Assembly (NCBI GenBank): GCA_003450915.1
Contig: DMEM01000107.1
Coordinates: 8,502-14,967 of the forward strand
Direction: 5' to 3'
Origin: Alphaproteobacteria bacterium
GTDB lineage: Bacteria; Pseudomonadota; Alphaproteobacteria; UBA1280; UBA12223
DNA: 6,466 nt
Shown: in pieces, positions 1 to 5,994 of the stretch
Numbering within the stretch: position 1 is the stretch's first letter
How the letters are laid out: each line of letters begins with the position of its first letter
Program-made: the position numbers and the translations under genes
The notes under the pieces: generated by a model
Database searches by the model: none
Told to the model about the DNA's origin: nothing
The model's input: the letters and a program-made list of their open reading frames with translations, nothing else

Positions 1-1273
1 CTTTGTTTTTTTCAGCTGTAACACTTGATTTTGGAATATTTAATAAAGGTGCTACAAGTGATACTGTAACATTGCTAGGTAAACTGTTTAAGTATTGATA
101 TAGCTTAGCAGGCTCTGCTCCTGTATCATATTTTGAGTCTTTTCTTGCAATAAACATCTTTTTAATATCATTAAGAGGTGTTTCTTTTAGTGTTCTTAGT
201 CTCTTAGGGTTAGTAGCAGGATCAACGTTACTTAAAGAAGGAGCTCCATCAATAGCTCTATTTAATGTATAGTGCTGAACCAGTGCTGTCATGTTAGGAT
301 CAGAAAGCAATCTTACAACAGCTTCATTATCAATAGTAGTTGTGCCATCAGATAGTACTTGCTCTGGTGCAATGTATAACATTGGTAGTAAAGATGCATC
401 TTCTTCTTTATTTGATTGATTATTAACAATAAATTTTAACATGCTTGAAGGACTTAGTTTTTGTGCTTCTAAGTTATTACTTGCAGCAACAGCCTCTGTT
501 GTGTTCAATGATAGTGTATCTGCATATGTTAAACCTTGAGGTGCTTTACACATAGTTATAAATGCATCAGTTAGCATACTAACTTGATCATTTGTGATTT
601 GAGAGTGCTGCATTAAATCTATAGCTTCTTTTCTTTTTGATAGCTCATCTCTTGAAGCCAAGTCATTCATAGCTGCTTGTAAAGAATATCTTAGTTTGTT
701 TGTCACGTATAAGATAATAACCTGTGGCATAAATCCATTGATATTAATACTTTTTAAGAAACCATTAGTATCAACTTCAATAATAGCTTTACCGTCAGCA
801 TTAGTTTTATTACCAATAGTATCTTTTGCTTGTTCTGCACCAGTATATGGTTTTACACCAGCTTCTGCTTGAGCATCTAGAACAGCTTGATCTCCTGGTA
901 GGTATGTACAGTTGGCTTGATATGGCTTACATACAGAGTCATCAACAAAAACAGGTCTGTTCATTGGTGCATAACTATAGCTTTTTGTTTGAATAAAAGA
1001 ATAGCCGAATAGAGGACCTAAACTACCACCTAAAACTAGGATGATAAATAGGGCAAACCATGATACAACATATTTCATCTTCCATAAGCTAGGAGAGAAA
1101 ATTAAAATAAGCAGTCCTAACATTGCAAATGTGTTTGCCATGTCATTTAAAAATGCAATATCTCCGTTTAGTTTACCAGCAATTGCTTCAAATAAAACAT
1201 GTTGTTGGATAAAGCTATATAGAATAATCAGATATTCTGTTTTATCAAGCCCAAGGATTAGAGGTAGTTCCAT
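1..1273 (-). CDS. traG: TraG-like F-type T4SS membrane protein, N-terminal part (runs off left edge)
   Basis: ATG at 1273 opens a frame with no stop to position 1, giving 424 residues; the C-terminus lies outside the window. Visible features are a short N-terminal stretch, two hydrophobic segments (about residues 43-60 and 67-90), then a long polar region that is probably periplasmic. It holds Cys115 and Cys121 and a moderately hydrophobic helix at about 181-202 (FMPQVIILYVTNKLRYSLQA). This resembles the N-terminal TraG region of the F plasmid, where membrane segments precede a periplasmic part with a similar VD...TxxI/LxxAM stretch. In F, the TraG N-terminal region is needed for pilus assembly and the C-terminal part for mating-pair stabilisation and entry exclusion. 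The gene follows traH by 27 nt, the F order, so co-transcription is likely. Upstream of the ATG there is only an A-rich Shine-Dalgarno-like AAAGAAAG, 9 nt away. Family assignment rests on architecture, faint similarity and synteny; another VirB6/TraG-like membrane protein is possible. Confidence 0.62.
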   Translation of the reverse strand, partial: MELPLILGLDKTEYLIILYSFIQQHVLFEAIAGKLNGDIAFLNDMANTFAMLGLLILIFSPSLWKMKYVVSWFALFIILVLGGSLGPLFGYSFIQTKSYSYAPMNRPVFVDDSVCKPYQANCTYLPGDQAVLDAQAEAGVKPYTGAEQAKDTIGNKTNADGKAIIEVDTNGFLKSININGFMPQVIILYVTNKLRYSLQAAMNDLASRDELSKRKEAIDLMQHSQITNDQVSMLTDAFITMCKAPQGLTYADTLSLNTTEAVAASNNLEAQKLSPSSMLKFIVNNQSNKEEDASLLPMLYIAPEQVLSDGTTTIDNEAVVRLLSDPNMTALVQHYTLNRAIDGAPSLSNVDPATNPKRLRTLKETPLNDIKKMFIARKDSKYDTGAEPAKLYQYLNSLPSNVTVSLVAPLLNIPKSSVTAEKNK

Positions 1274-1300
1274 GTCTATATACTTTCTTTAATTTAAAAT

Positions 1301-3262
1301 TTATTTTTTACTATTATCAATATCTTTTTCAATAGATGTGTAGCGTTTTTCTGCTTGGTCGACATCTCTCTTAAGAATTTCAAGCTCAGCTTTTCTCTTG
1401 TCTTTTTCAGAGTTTAGATAGTTAATTTTATCTTCTGTTAACTCATTTTGCTTAGCATATTCTTTACATGTTTGATAAGGTAGACCTTTTTGACCATTTC
1501 TAGCTGCTGTTTTTTCCATATTGCCTAGACCTTTAGATTGGCAGTATGCAAGTAACTTTTGATTTGATGAGTTAACTGCTTCATCAGACTGGAAGTCTAA
1601 AGCTGTAACAATAGTATATGTTGTTTGATAAGCCGCTTCTTTAGATAGATACTCAAAGTATGCTTCTGCTAGAAGATTTTCACCATCATCAAATGTGCTA
1701 TCTTTGTTAACTTTTCTGTTTAATTCCTCAAAGTTTATAAGTTCAGCAGTTGTACACTCAGATAGTTTTGAGATTAACTCATTCATATTTCTTGCTTTAA
1801 TGCTAAATGCTGCAGTAGGAGAGTTTTGAACTGAAACCCATTTGTATTTATCGTTATTTAAGCCTACTTGAACCCAACACTGTTCACCAAGCTCAAGCAT
1901 ATCTTTAGCTTTATCTGTGAAAATAGAGTCACCAGATCCAATATTTGTTGTTGGACCAGCTGCAGGGCCAATTTTTACTTCTTGACCACCGTGTTTGTAT
2001 CTTAAACTAGAGAATTTTGTATTTGAAGCCTTTAGGAACGCTTCTTCAATAGCATCAATTCCTGTGCTTTCATGTCTATTAGAATTATTAGAGTTATTAT
2101 CTGTAAATACTCTTCTATTACCATACATGTTAAGTACTAGGTGTTTATACTTTTGGAATTTTGCAAACACTTTATTTCTAGCATCTTGCTTAAATACTTT
2201 GTTTTTATCCATAGATTTAATAATATCTAGGTAAACATCATTAATTAAGTTGTTTGATGTTACATATGCCTTTTTGTTTGCCTCTGTAGGTGTTATTTCT
2301 GCAGTAGGCGCAACTCTTGCTTCTGTATTACTACTTGCAGAAAATTGAATATCAGGGATAAACATTGCTAAAATTCTACCTTTTGATGGAACTCTGCCTT
2401 CTGGGTCATCACCTGGTTTTGGAACATACTTACCGTCTTTAATTGTATATTCTTTTTGTTCTGCATAATCAGCACCTGTAGAACCCATAGTTTCATTTAG
2501 TACTTTAGCTAAACTTTCACCCATAGGAGCCATATTGTTAAATGAATTCTTTTTATCTTCAATAGCTATTCTCAAACCTGTTGGGTCTGAACAATAAGCT
2601 TCAGCAGGACGGCCGTCTTTTTCACCATCTCCAATTTCTTCGATACACTCTTTATAAGCAGTTGCCTTAATTTCGTTAGCTCTATTCTCAACTTTGTTCA
2701 TATCACAGCTAGCTTGCTTGAATTCTGCTGTAAAGTTTTGCATAGCTTTTAGACCATCCATAACTGTAGAGATTAAAGGAGTTGCATAAATTTGAGCTAA
2801 AGCTTCTGTAGCTAAGTTTGTCATAATATATTGTGGTAGATATTCTAAAATATCACCAGCATCAAATTCAAATAATGCTTCAAGTCCTAAGTCTAGGCCA
2901 TTACAGCCAAGCCCGATACCACCACCAACACCAGCACCAACGTTTAGCACTGTAATATTTTCACCGCCTGAAGTGTTAACATATTTGTTGCCCCAGTCTA
3001 GGTTATATCTGTAACTTGCAGATGCATCAATGCTGATACCATCTTCATCGTGTCTATAATCATAGTCTTTATCAAAACCTTCTGGTAGGTATTCAAAGCT
3101 TTGAACATTTGTATTTGTAAAGCCTTCATCATAAACTTGTCTTACAGACTCTAATGTGCTTGGGTCTTCTGATGTTTGTGCCTGCGCATATGGTGCAATA
3201 GATACTAACGCGGCTGCAGCCACAATACTTTGGTTTCTTAGAAACTTAAATAACTTTAGCAT
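1301..3262 (-). CDS. traH: TraH-like F-type T4SS pilus assembly protein, enlarged
   Basis: The 653-residue protein has a clear Sec signal peptide: basic KLFKFLR, hydrophobic core at about 12-23, and likely cleavage after A28 (AQA). The TraH signature follows: GCNGLD at 119-124 (GCGGID in F TraH), a helical block at about 136-183 (LPQYIMTNLATEALAQIYAT), a conserved Cys186 (SC), and VYLDIIKSMDKNKVF at 343-357, aligning with the F TraH segment around NALSKNRMF. The last 45 or so residues (608-653) are strongly charged and predicted coiled coil, as in F TraH. In F, TraH is a periplasmic protein that interacts with TraF, TraW, TraU and TrbI for pilus extension and retraction. F TraH is about 458 residues. 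The extra length here lies between the signal peptide and the GCNGLD motif (29-118) and in an Asn-rich middle region (about 385-500). Additional cysteines occur at 206, 224, 462, 503, 574 and 599. ATG 3262 has a strong ribosome binding site. It is the first gene of a unit continuing into traG. Confidence 0.82.
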   Translation of the reverse strand: MLKLFKFLRNQSIVAAAALVSIAPYAQAQTSEDPSTLESVRQVYDEGFTNTNVQSFEYLPEGFDKDYDYRHDEDGISIDASASYRYNLDWGNKYVNTSGGENITVLNVGAGVGGGIGLGCNGLDLGLEALFEFDAGDILEYLPQYIMTNLATEALAQIYATPLISTVMDGLKAMQNFTAEFKQASCDMNKVENRANEIKATAYKECIEEIGDGEKDGRPAEAYCSDPTGLRIAIEDKKNSFNNMAPMGESLAKVLNETMGSTGADYAEQKEYTIKDGKYVPKPGDDPEGRVPSKGRILAMFIPDIQFSASSNTEARVAPTAEITPTEANKKAYVTSNNLINDVYLDIIKSMDKNKVFKQDARNKVFAKFQKYKHLVLNMYGNRRVFTDNNSNNSNRHESTGIDAIEEAFLKASNTKFSSLRYKHGGQEVKIGPAAGPTTNIGSGDSIFTDKAKDMLELGEQCWVQVGLNNDKYKWVSVQNSPTAAFSIKARNMNELISKLSECTTAELINFEELNRKVNKDSTFDDGENLLAEAYFEYLSKEAAYQTTYTIVTALDFQSDEAVNSSNQKLLAYCQSKGLGNMEKTAARNGQKGLPYQTCKEYAKQNELTEDKINYLNSEKDKRKAELEILKRDVDQAEKRYTSIEKDIDNSKK

Positions 3263-3270
3263 AGAACTTT

Positions 3271-3275
3271 CTCCT
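3271..3275 (-). promoter_or_regulatory. traH ribosome binding site
   Basis: On the minus strand AGGAG lies 8 nt before the traH ATG. It is the best Shine-Dalgarno match in the window and fixes ATG 3262 as the start, agreeing with the signal peptide that begins there. Confidence 0.8.
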
Positions 3276-3370
3276 AAATCTTGTTCTAGTTTATAGTTTA
3301 TAAAGGTGTGTTTGAATTTTTGCCTGACAATGACGGTTGTTACTACAAAAAACTACACACTATTTATTTC

Positions 3371-3399
3371 ATTATAAATAATAATACTTTTTATCTCAA
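3371..3399 (-). promoter_or_regulatory. traH promoter (sigma70 type)
   Basis: The minus strand carries TTGAGA (3399-3394), a 17-nt spacer and a perfect TATAAT (3376-3371). The predicted transcript start near 3364 gives a leader of about 100 nt before the traH ATG. No strong hairpin or operator is obvious in the leader; a weak ACAA/TTGT stem may form. The promoter lies after the greA-usg terminator, so traH-traG looks like an independent unit. Confidence 0.65.
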
Positions 3400-3465
3400 A
3401 ATTCAACTTTATACTGCCTAAAACACCTAATAAAAACGCTAAGTGTGGCTTTTTTATCAAAAAAT

Positions 3466-3497
3466 AAAAAGCACCGTCTGTTTCTACGATGCTTTTT
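3466..3497 (-). terminator. Intrinsic terminator of the greA-usg operon
   Basis: Arms 3466-3477 and 3486-3497 pair (AAAAAGCA and CGT with TGCTTTTT and ACG) with one mismatch and an 8-nt loop. On the minus strand the stem runs into TTTTTATTTTTT. It starts 22 nt after the stop codon of the Usg-like gene. On the plus strand no T-tract follows beyond the stem, so it should act mainly on the minus strand. Confidence 0.8.
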
Positions 3498-3519
3498 ATA
3501 TACTGAACTATCTTAGATT

Positions 3520-4506
3520 TTAGTGAGAAGATAGTTTTTTAACAATGTTTACAATATTTAGTGCACTTAATTGCAGATTGTCAGAAACAATCCATAGATT
3601 AATAGTATTAGGGTTAGAAATATCATTTCTAATTCTAGATACGTAAATGCTACTAGTTTCTGCTGCTCCATATGGAGTAGAATATTCGTCATTTTTAGGG
3701 TTATCTAAAACACTAACATTTTCAGCAAGTTCTAGGATTTGTCTTACTTTTGTTGAGTCAATATGATTGTTAAACTCAATGCTTACAGCCTGAGAGTAGC
3801 CAATAAATGTCGGCATTTGAATACAGCTAGCTGTAATAGGGAACTGTTTGTGCATTAAAATTTGAGTTTGAGTACTAATTTGTAGTTCTTCTCTTGTGTG
3901 TTCTCCAATAAACTCAGATGTTGCAGGAATGCAGTTAAATCCAATTTGAGTAGAAAAACTAGAAATGCTCATATGGTCTTGACCGCTAAGTAAGTTTGCA
4001 GATTGTTCAAAAAGCTCAGCAATAGCATCTTTACCACGACCAGAAACAGACTGGTATGTAGATGTTACAACTCTTTTAATATCAGCTGACTTATCAAGAG
4101 GAGCTAGCACGCTAACTAATTGTTGAACTAAAGGATTAGGTGAAACAATCACTTTTTTAGACCCGTCAGCATCATTAATATTAGAGTTATAAAGTACTAA
4201 AGGTGTTTTTTCATCAATTAAAGCACCAGAAGCATCAATTACTTGAGTGTTTGATTTTATAGCAATGTCAGCAATGTTTTGTGCAAATTGTGCAGGAACT
4301 GCTAAAATGGCTAAATCAGTATCTTTAAAGCTGTCTTCTTTAACTTCTTCAATACTAATTGATTGATCACCAAAAGTTACAGAATCAGCCATGCTGCCTT
4401 CTGTTGCAAATGCACTAAGAGTAATATTTCCTCTGTTTAATGATGATAGTTGATCAATAATGTCTTGTCCTAGGTTGCCTGTAGCACCAACAATAGCAAT
4501 ATGCAT
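3520..4506 (-). CDS. usg: Usg-like aspartate-semialdehyde dehydrogenase homologue lacking catalytic residues
   Basis: The 328-residue protein has the ASADH fold: N-terminal NAD(P)-binding GATGNLGQ (8-15), the family segment TSTYQSVSGRGKDAI (148-162), FNCIP (190-194) and a C-terminal SDNLQLSALNIV (308-319). Genuine ASADH converts aspartyl phosphate to aspartate semialdehyde for lysine, diaminopimelate, threonine and methionine synthesis. It uses a cysteine in an NC(S/A)T motif, an arginine in CVRxP and a histidine in GHSE. Here these positions read NPLV (Pro125), CIQMP (Gln230) and GYSQ (Tyr237), and the usual basic RKGAA near the C-terminus is LQLSA. The protein should therefore not be an active ASADH. 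This places it with Usg, the non-catalytic paralogue of E. coli and relatives, whose role is not established; E. coli Usg keeps the His, so this one is further altered. The reading frame is intact, with no sign of decay. It lies 29 nt after greA and is probably expressed from the greA promoter. Upstream of ATG 4506 there is only A-rich AAAGAAAG, 8 nt away. Confidence 0.8.
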   Translation of the reverse strand: MHIAIVGATGNLGQDIIDQLSSLNRGNITLSAFATEGSMADSVTFGDQSISIEEVKEDSFKDTDLAILAVPAQFAQNIADIAIKSNTQVIDASGALIDEKTPLVLYNSNINDADGSKKVIVSPNPLVQQLVSVLAPLDKSADIKRVVTSTYQSVSGRGKDAIAELFEQSANLLSGQDHMSISSFSTQIGFNCIPATSEFIGEHTREELQISTQTQILMHKQFPITASCIQMPTFIGYSQAVSIEFNNHIDSTKVRQILELAENVSVLDNPKNDEYSTPYGAAETSSIYVSRIRNDISNPNTINLWIVSDNLQLSALNIVNIVKKLSSH

Positions 4507-4535
4507 AATTTTTTCTTTCTTTAAATTAAATGGTC

Positions 4536-5021
4536 TTAGATGTTAATTGCTTGATATTTAACTTCTTCAATTTCAAAAGTTCTTTTGCCGCCTGGTGTTG
4601 TAAATGATGCTTCATCACCTTCAACCTTACCAATTAAAGCACGTGCAATAGGAGATGAAACTGAAATTAAGTTTTTGTCAATATCAGCCTCGTCTTGACC
4701 AACAATAGCATAAGACTTTTCTTCTTCAGTATCAACATCAACAACTCTTACTGTAGCTCCAAACACTACTTTTTCTTCATTGATTTTGGTTGGATCAACA
4801 ACGCTAGCTGTTGAGATTTTTGCTTCAAGTTCTTGAATTCTTCCTTCAATAAAGCTTTGCTTTTCTTTAGCTGAGTGATACTCTGCATTCTCAGATAAGT
4901 CACCATGAGATCTAGCTTCAGCAATAGCTTCGATAATAGCAGGTCTTTCAACAGATTTCATATGATCAAGTTCTGTTTTTAGTTTTTCAAGACCGTATAT
5001 TGTAATGTAAACTCTTTCCAT
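4536..5021 (-). CDS. greA: Transcription elongation factor GreA
   Basis: The 161-residue protein matches GreA along its whole length (about 158 residues in E. coli). GreA inserts its N-terminal coiled coil into the secondary channel of backtracked RNA polymerase and stimulates cleavage of the transcript 3' end. The coiled coil spans about 8-75, with the acidic tip HGDLSENAEYH carrying Asp41 and Glu44, the residues that help hold the catalytic Mg2+. The C-terminal FKBP-like domain includes FGATVRVVD (87-95), IVGQDEAD (106-113), ISVSSPIARALIGK (119-132) and TPGG (142-145). ATG 5021 is preceded by AAGGG at a 7-nt distance. It is the first gene of a probable two-gene operon with the Usg homologue. 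Its leader of about 119 nt contains an intrinsic terminator, which suggests regulated or partial read-through. Confidence 0.97.
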   Translation of the reverse strand: MERVYITIYGLEKLKTELDHMKSVERPAIIEAIAEARSHGDLSENAEYHSAKEKQSFIEGRIQELEAKISTASVVDPTKINEEKVVFGATVRVVDVDTEEEKSYAIVGQDEADIDKNLISVSSPIARALIGKVEGDEASFTTPGGKRTFEIEEVKYQAINI

Positions 5022-5073
5022 AATTTTACCCTTTTTTCAATGGTTTTATATCATTTTTATAGTAAAAAATAAA

Positions 5074-5099
5074 AACCTGATTTAATATGTGCTCAGGTT
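5074..5099 (-). terminator. Intrinsic terminator inside the greA leader
   Basis: Arms 5074-5080 and 5093-5099 are a perfect 7-bp inverted repeat (AACCTGA/TCAGGTT) around a 12-nt loop. On the minus strand the hairpin is followed by TTTTTATTTTTT (down to 5064), the same tail design as the terminator at 3466-3497. No minus-strand gene lies upstream that would need it. It sits between the predicted greA promoter and the greA start, so it should produce a leader RNA of about 65-77 nt unless read through. E. coli greA also has a leader terminator, giving the GraL RNAs. On the plus strand no T-tract follows. Confidence 0.65.
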
Positions 5100-5121
5100 A
5101 GATATTACTTTTATTTATAGC

Positions 5122-5142
5122 TCTGTATTTATTCTATACAGA
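5122..5142. repeat. Inverted repeat at the predicted greA transcript start
   Basis: TCTGTAT (5122-5128) and ATACAGA (5136-5142) are perfect inverted copies separated by 7 nt, covering the predicted greA start point (about 5140). It could be a 5' hairpin protecting the leader RNA or an operator for a dimeric regulator. The half-site resembles LexA, but the centre spacing is wrong for that protein. Confidence 0.45.
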
Positions 5143-5146
5143 AATT

Positions 5147-5174
5147 ATTATACCATAAATTAGTGAAGATGCAA
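5147..5174 (-). promoter_or_regulatory. greA promoter (extended -10, sigma70 type)
   Basis: On the minus strand TTGCAT (5174-5169) and a perfect TATAAT (5152-5147) are separated by 16 nt, and TGG directly before the -10 gives an extended -10 element. The predicted start is near 5140, leaving a leader of about 119 nt. The promoter is divergent from the cdsA promoter, with about 38 bp between the two -35 elements. Confidence 0.75.
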
Positions 5175-5212
5175 GGTTTTTCGAATGCTTTGCAATCTAT
5201 AGCTTCTTAAAA

Positions 5213-5241
5213 TTGACATTTTGATTTTAAAGATCTATGAT
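5213..5241 (+). promoter_or_regulatory. cdsA promoter (near-consensus sigma70 type)
   Basis: A perfect TTGACA (5213-5218), a 17-nt spacer and TATGAT (5236-5241) predict a transcript start near 5248 and a short leader of about 27 nt. Any start codon upstream of 5248, such as TTG 5221, would lie outside this transcript. Confidence 0.8.
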
Positions 5242-5264
5242 GCGCTTACATTTTTCTATCTTTT

Positions 5265-5270
5265 AGAGGT
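5265..5270 (+). promoter_or_regulatory. cdsA ribosome binding site
   Basis: AGAGGT lies 4-5 nt before ATG 5275. Together with the promoter position it selects that ATG over the in-frame TTG at 5221. Confidence 0.7.
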
Positions 5271-5274
5271 AAAC

Positions 5275-5931
5275 ATGACCGATTTTAAGGTTCGGTTTCA
5301 AACATCATTAACACTATTAGTTATATTTTTTGTCTGTCTAGCAATAGGGGATAAAGCGATATCCTTATTTTTATTTGCTATCGGGGCATTTTCTTTTATG
5401 GAAATGTTAAAAATAATAAAAGCTGTAAAAAGTCCAAACAAGGTTTTTAAAGTCGTATTAATATCTAGCTTATTGCTTATTACTTATTATGAAGGCGTAG
5501 CATCATTATTACAATATGATGACTTTGTTTATTTTATCGTAATAATTATGGGGTCGATTGCTGCAGCGGATACTGGAGCTTATTTTGCAGGTAAAAAACT
5601 AGGTGATAAGTTTATCTTAAAGCTTGCCCCTTCAATTAGTCCTAATAAGACCGTAATCGGTGCATTAGGAGGGCTTATTGCAGGCGGTTTAATTTTTACT
5701 TTAACAATGTATACTTTATACGACTACTCTCTAGGAAGAATCCTTGCGTTGGGTTTTTTGCTGGTGGCTTCTTCAATAATTGGAGATTTACTACAGTCTT
5801 ATTGTAAGCGTTGTGCAGGTCTAGATGATTCGGGTTCTTTGCTAAAAGGACACGGCGGGGTTTGGGATCGTTTTGATTCACATATATTGGCAATTCCAGT
5901 TTTTGCCTTTTTATTAAGTATGATTTTGTAG
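5275..5931 (+). CDS. cdsA: CdsA-type phosphatidate cytidylyltransferase, short and divergent
   Basis: The 218-residue membrane protein has about six or seven hydrophobic segments (for example 10-25, 27-45, 59-79, 83-98, 128-149, 154-174, 203-218). CdsA makes CDP-diacylglycerol from CTP and phosphatidic acid, the precursor of all major bacterial phospholipids. Family marks are DTGAYFAGKKLG (99-110), ISPNKT (121-126) and the C-terminal signature at 175-201, with S-x-C-KR, DS-G, GHGG, and DRFD. Departures from the signature: the usual KD reads DD (Asp184 for Lys), the Pro before GHGG is Lys191, and the usual KTWEG reads KTVIG. It is also shorter than the usual 260-285 residues, lacking part of the N-terminal membrane region. 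It stands alone, without the frequent neighbours uppS or dxr. The start is ATG 5275 (Shine-Dalgarno AGAGGT, promoter just upstream). The preserved Asp185, GHGG and DRFD favour a working enzyme; a paralogue with altered substrate is the alternative. Confidence 0.85.
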   Translation: MTDFKVRFQTSLTLLVIFFVCLAIGDKAISLFLFAIGAFSFMEMLKIIKAVKSPNKVFKVVLISSLLLITYYEGVASLLQYDDFVYFIVIIMGSIAAADTGAYFAGKKLGDKFILKLAPSISPNKTVIGALGGLIAGGLIFTLTMYTLYDYSLGRILALGFLLVASSIIGDLLQSYCKRCAGLDDSGSLLKGHGGVWDRFDSHILAIPVFAFLLSMIL

Positions 5932-5952
5932 CTTTTAAGTTATCGTTAACGA

Positions 5953-5982
5953 AAAAAATAGCCTCTGAGGAGGCTATTTTTT
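5953..5982. terminator. Bidirectional intrinsic terminator between cdsA and the lipoprotein gene
   Basis: A 13-bp perfect stem (5953-5965 with 5970-5982) encloses a TGAG tetraloop, with a GCCTC/GAGGC core flanked by A and T runs. On the plus strand TTTTTTATTTTTTT follows; on the minus strand TTTTTTT follows. It ends both convergent transcripts: cdsA stops at 5931 and the minus-strand gene stops at 5995. Confidence 0.92.
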
Positions 5983-5994
5983 ATTTTTTTAATT

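Noticed and set aside
1041..1292. Plus-strand open frame of 83 codons
   Set aside because: It is antisense to the 5' part of traG, with no ribosome binding site and no recognisable protein features.
1995..2234. Plus-strand open frame of 79 codons
   Set aside because: It lies wholly antisense inside traH; the traH frame has family motifs, this one does not.
3416..3456. Possible plus-strand terminator (GCC/ACAC pairing with GTGT/GGC, then TTTTTT)
   Set aside because: The stem has a 4-nt bulge and a 16-nt loop, and no plus-strand gene lies upstream.
3263..3519. Attachment site or insertion sequence scar at the tra/core boundary
   Set aside because: I found no tRNA, no direct repeat and no inverted terminal repeat here; only the promoter and terminator are supported.
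4766..4951. Minus-strand open frame overlapping greA in another frame
   Set aside because: It is a shadow of the highly conserved greA frame.
5123..5141. LexA-box-like CTGTAT...ATACAG
   Set aside because: The half-sites match, but the total length is 19 bp instead of the 16 bp of the gammaproteobacterial LexA box, so the two halves would not be in register.
5221..5274. N-terminal extension of cdsA starting at TTG 5221
   Set aside because: This stretch contains the -10 element and lies mostly upstream of the predicted transcript start; ATG 5275 has a good Shine-Dalgarno.
5696..5893. Minus-strand open frame inside cdsA
   Set aside because: It is antisense to the CdsA signature region, with no start signals.
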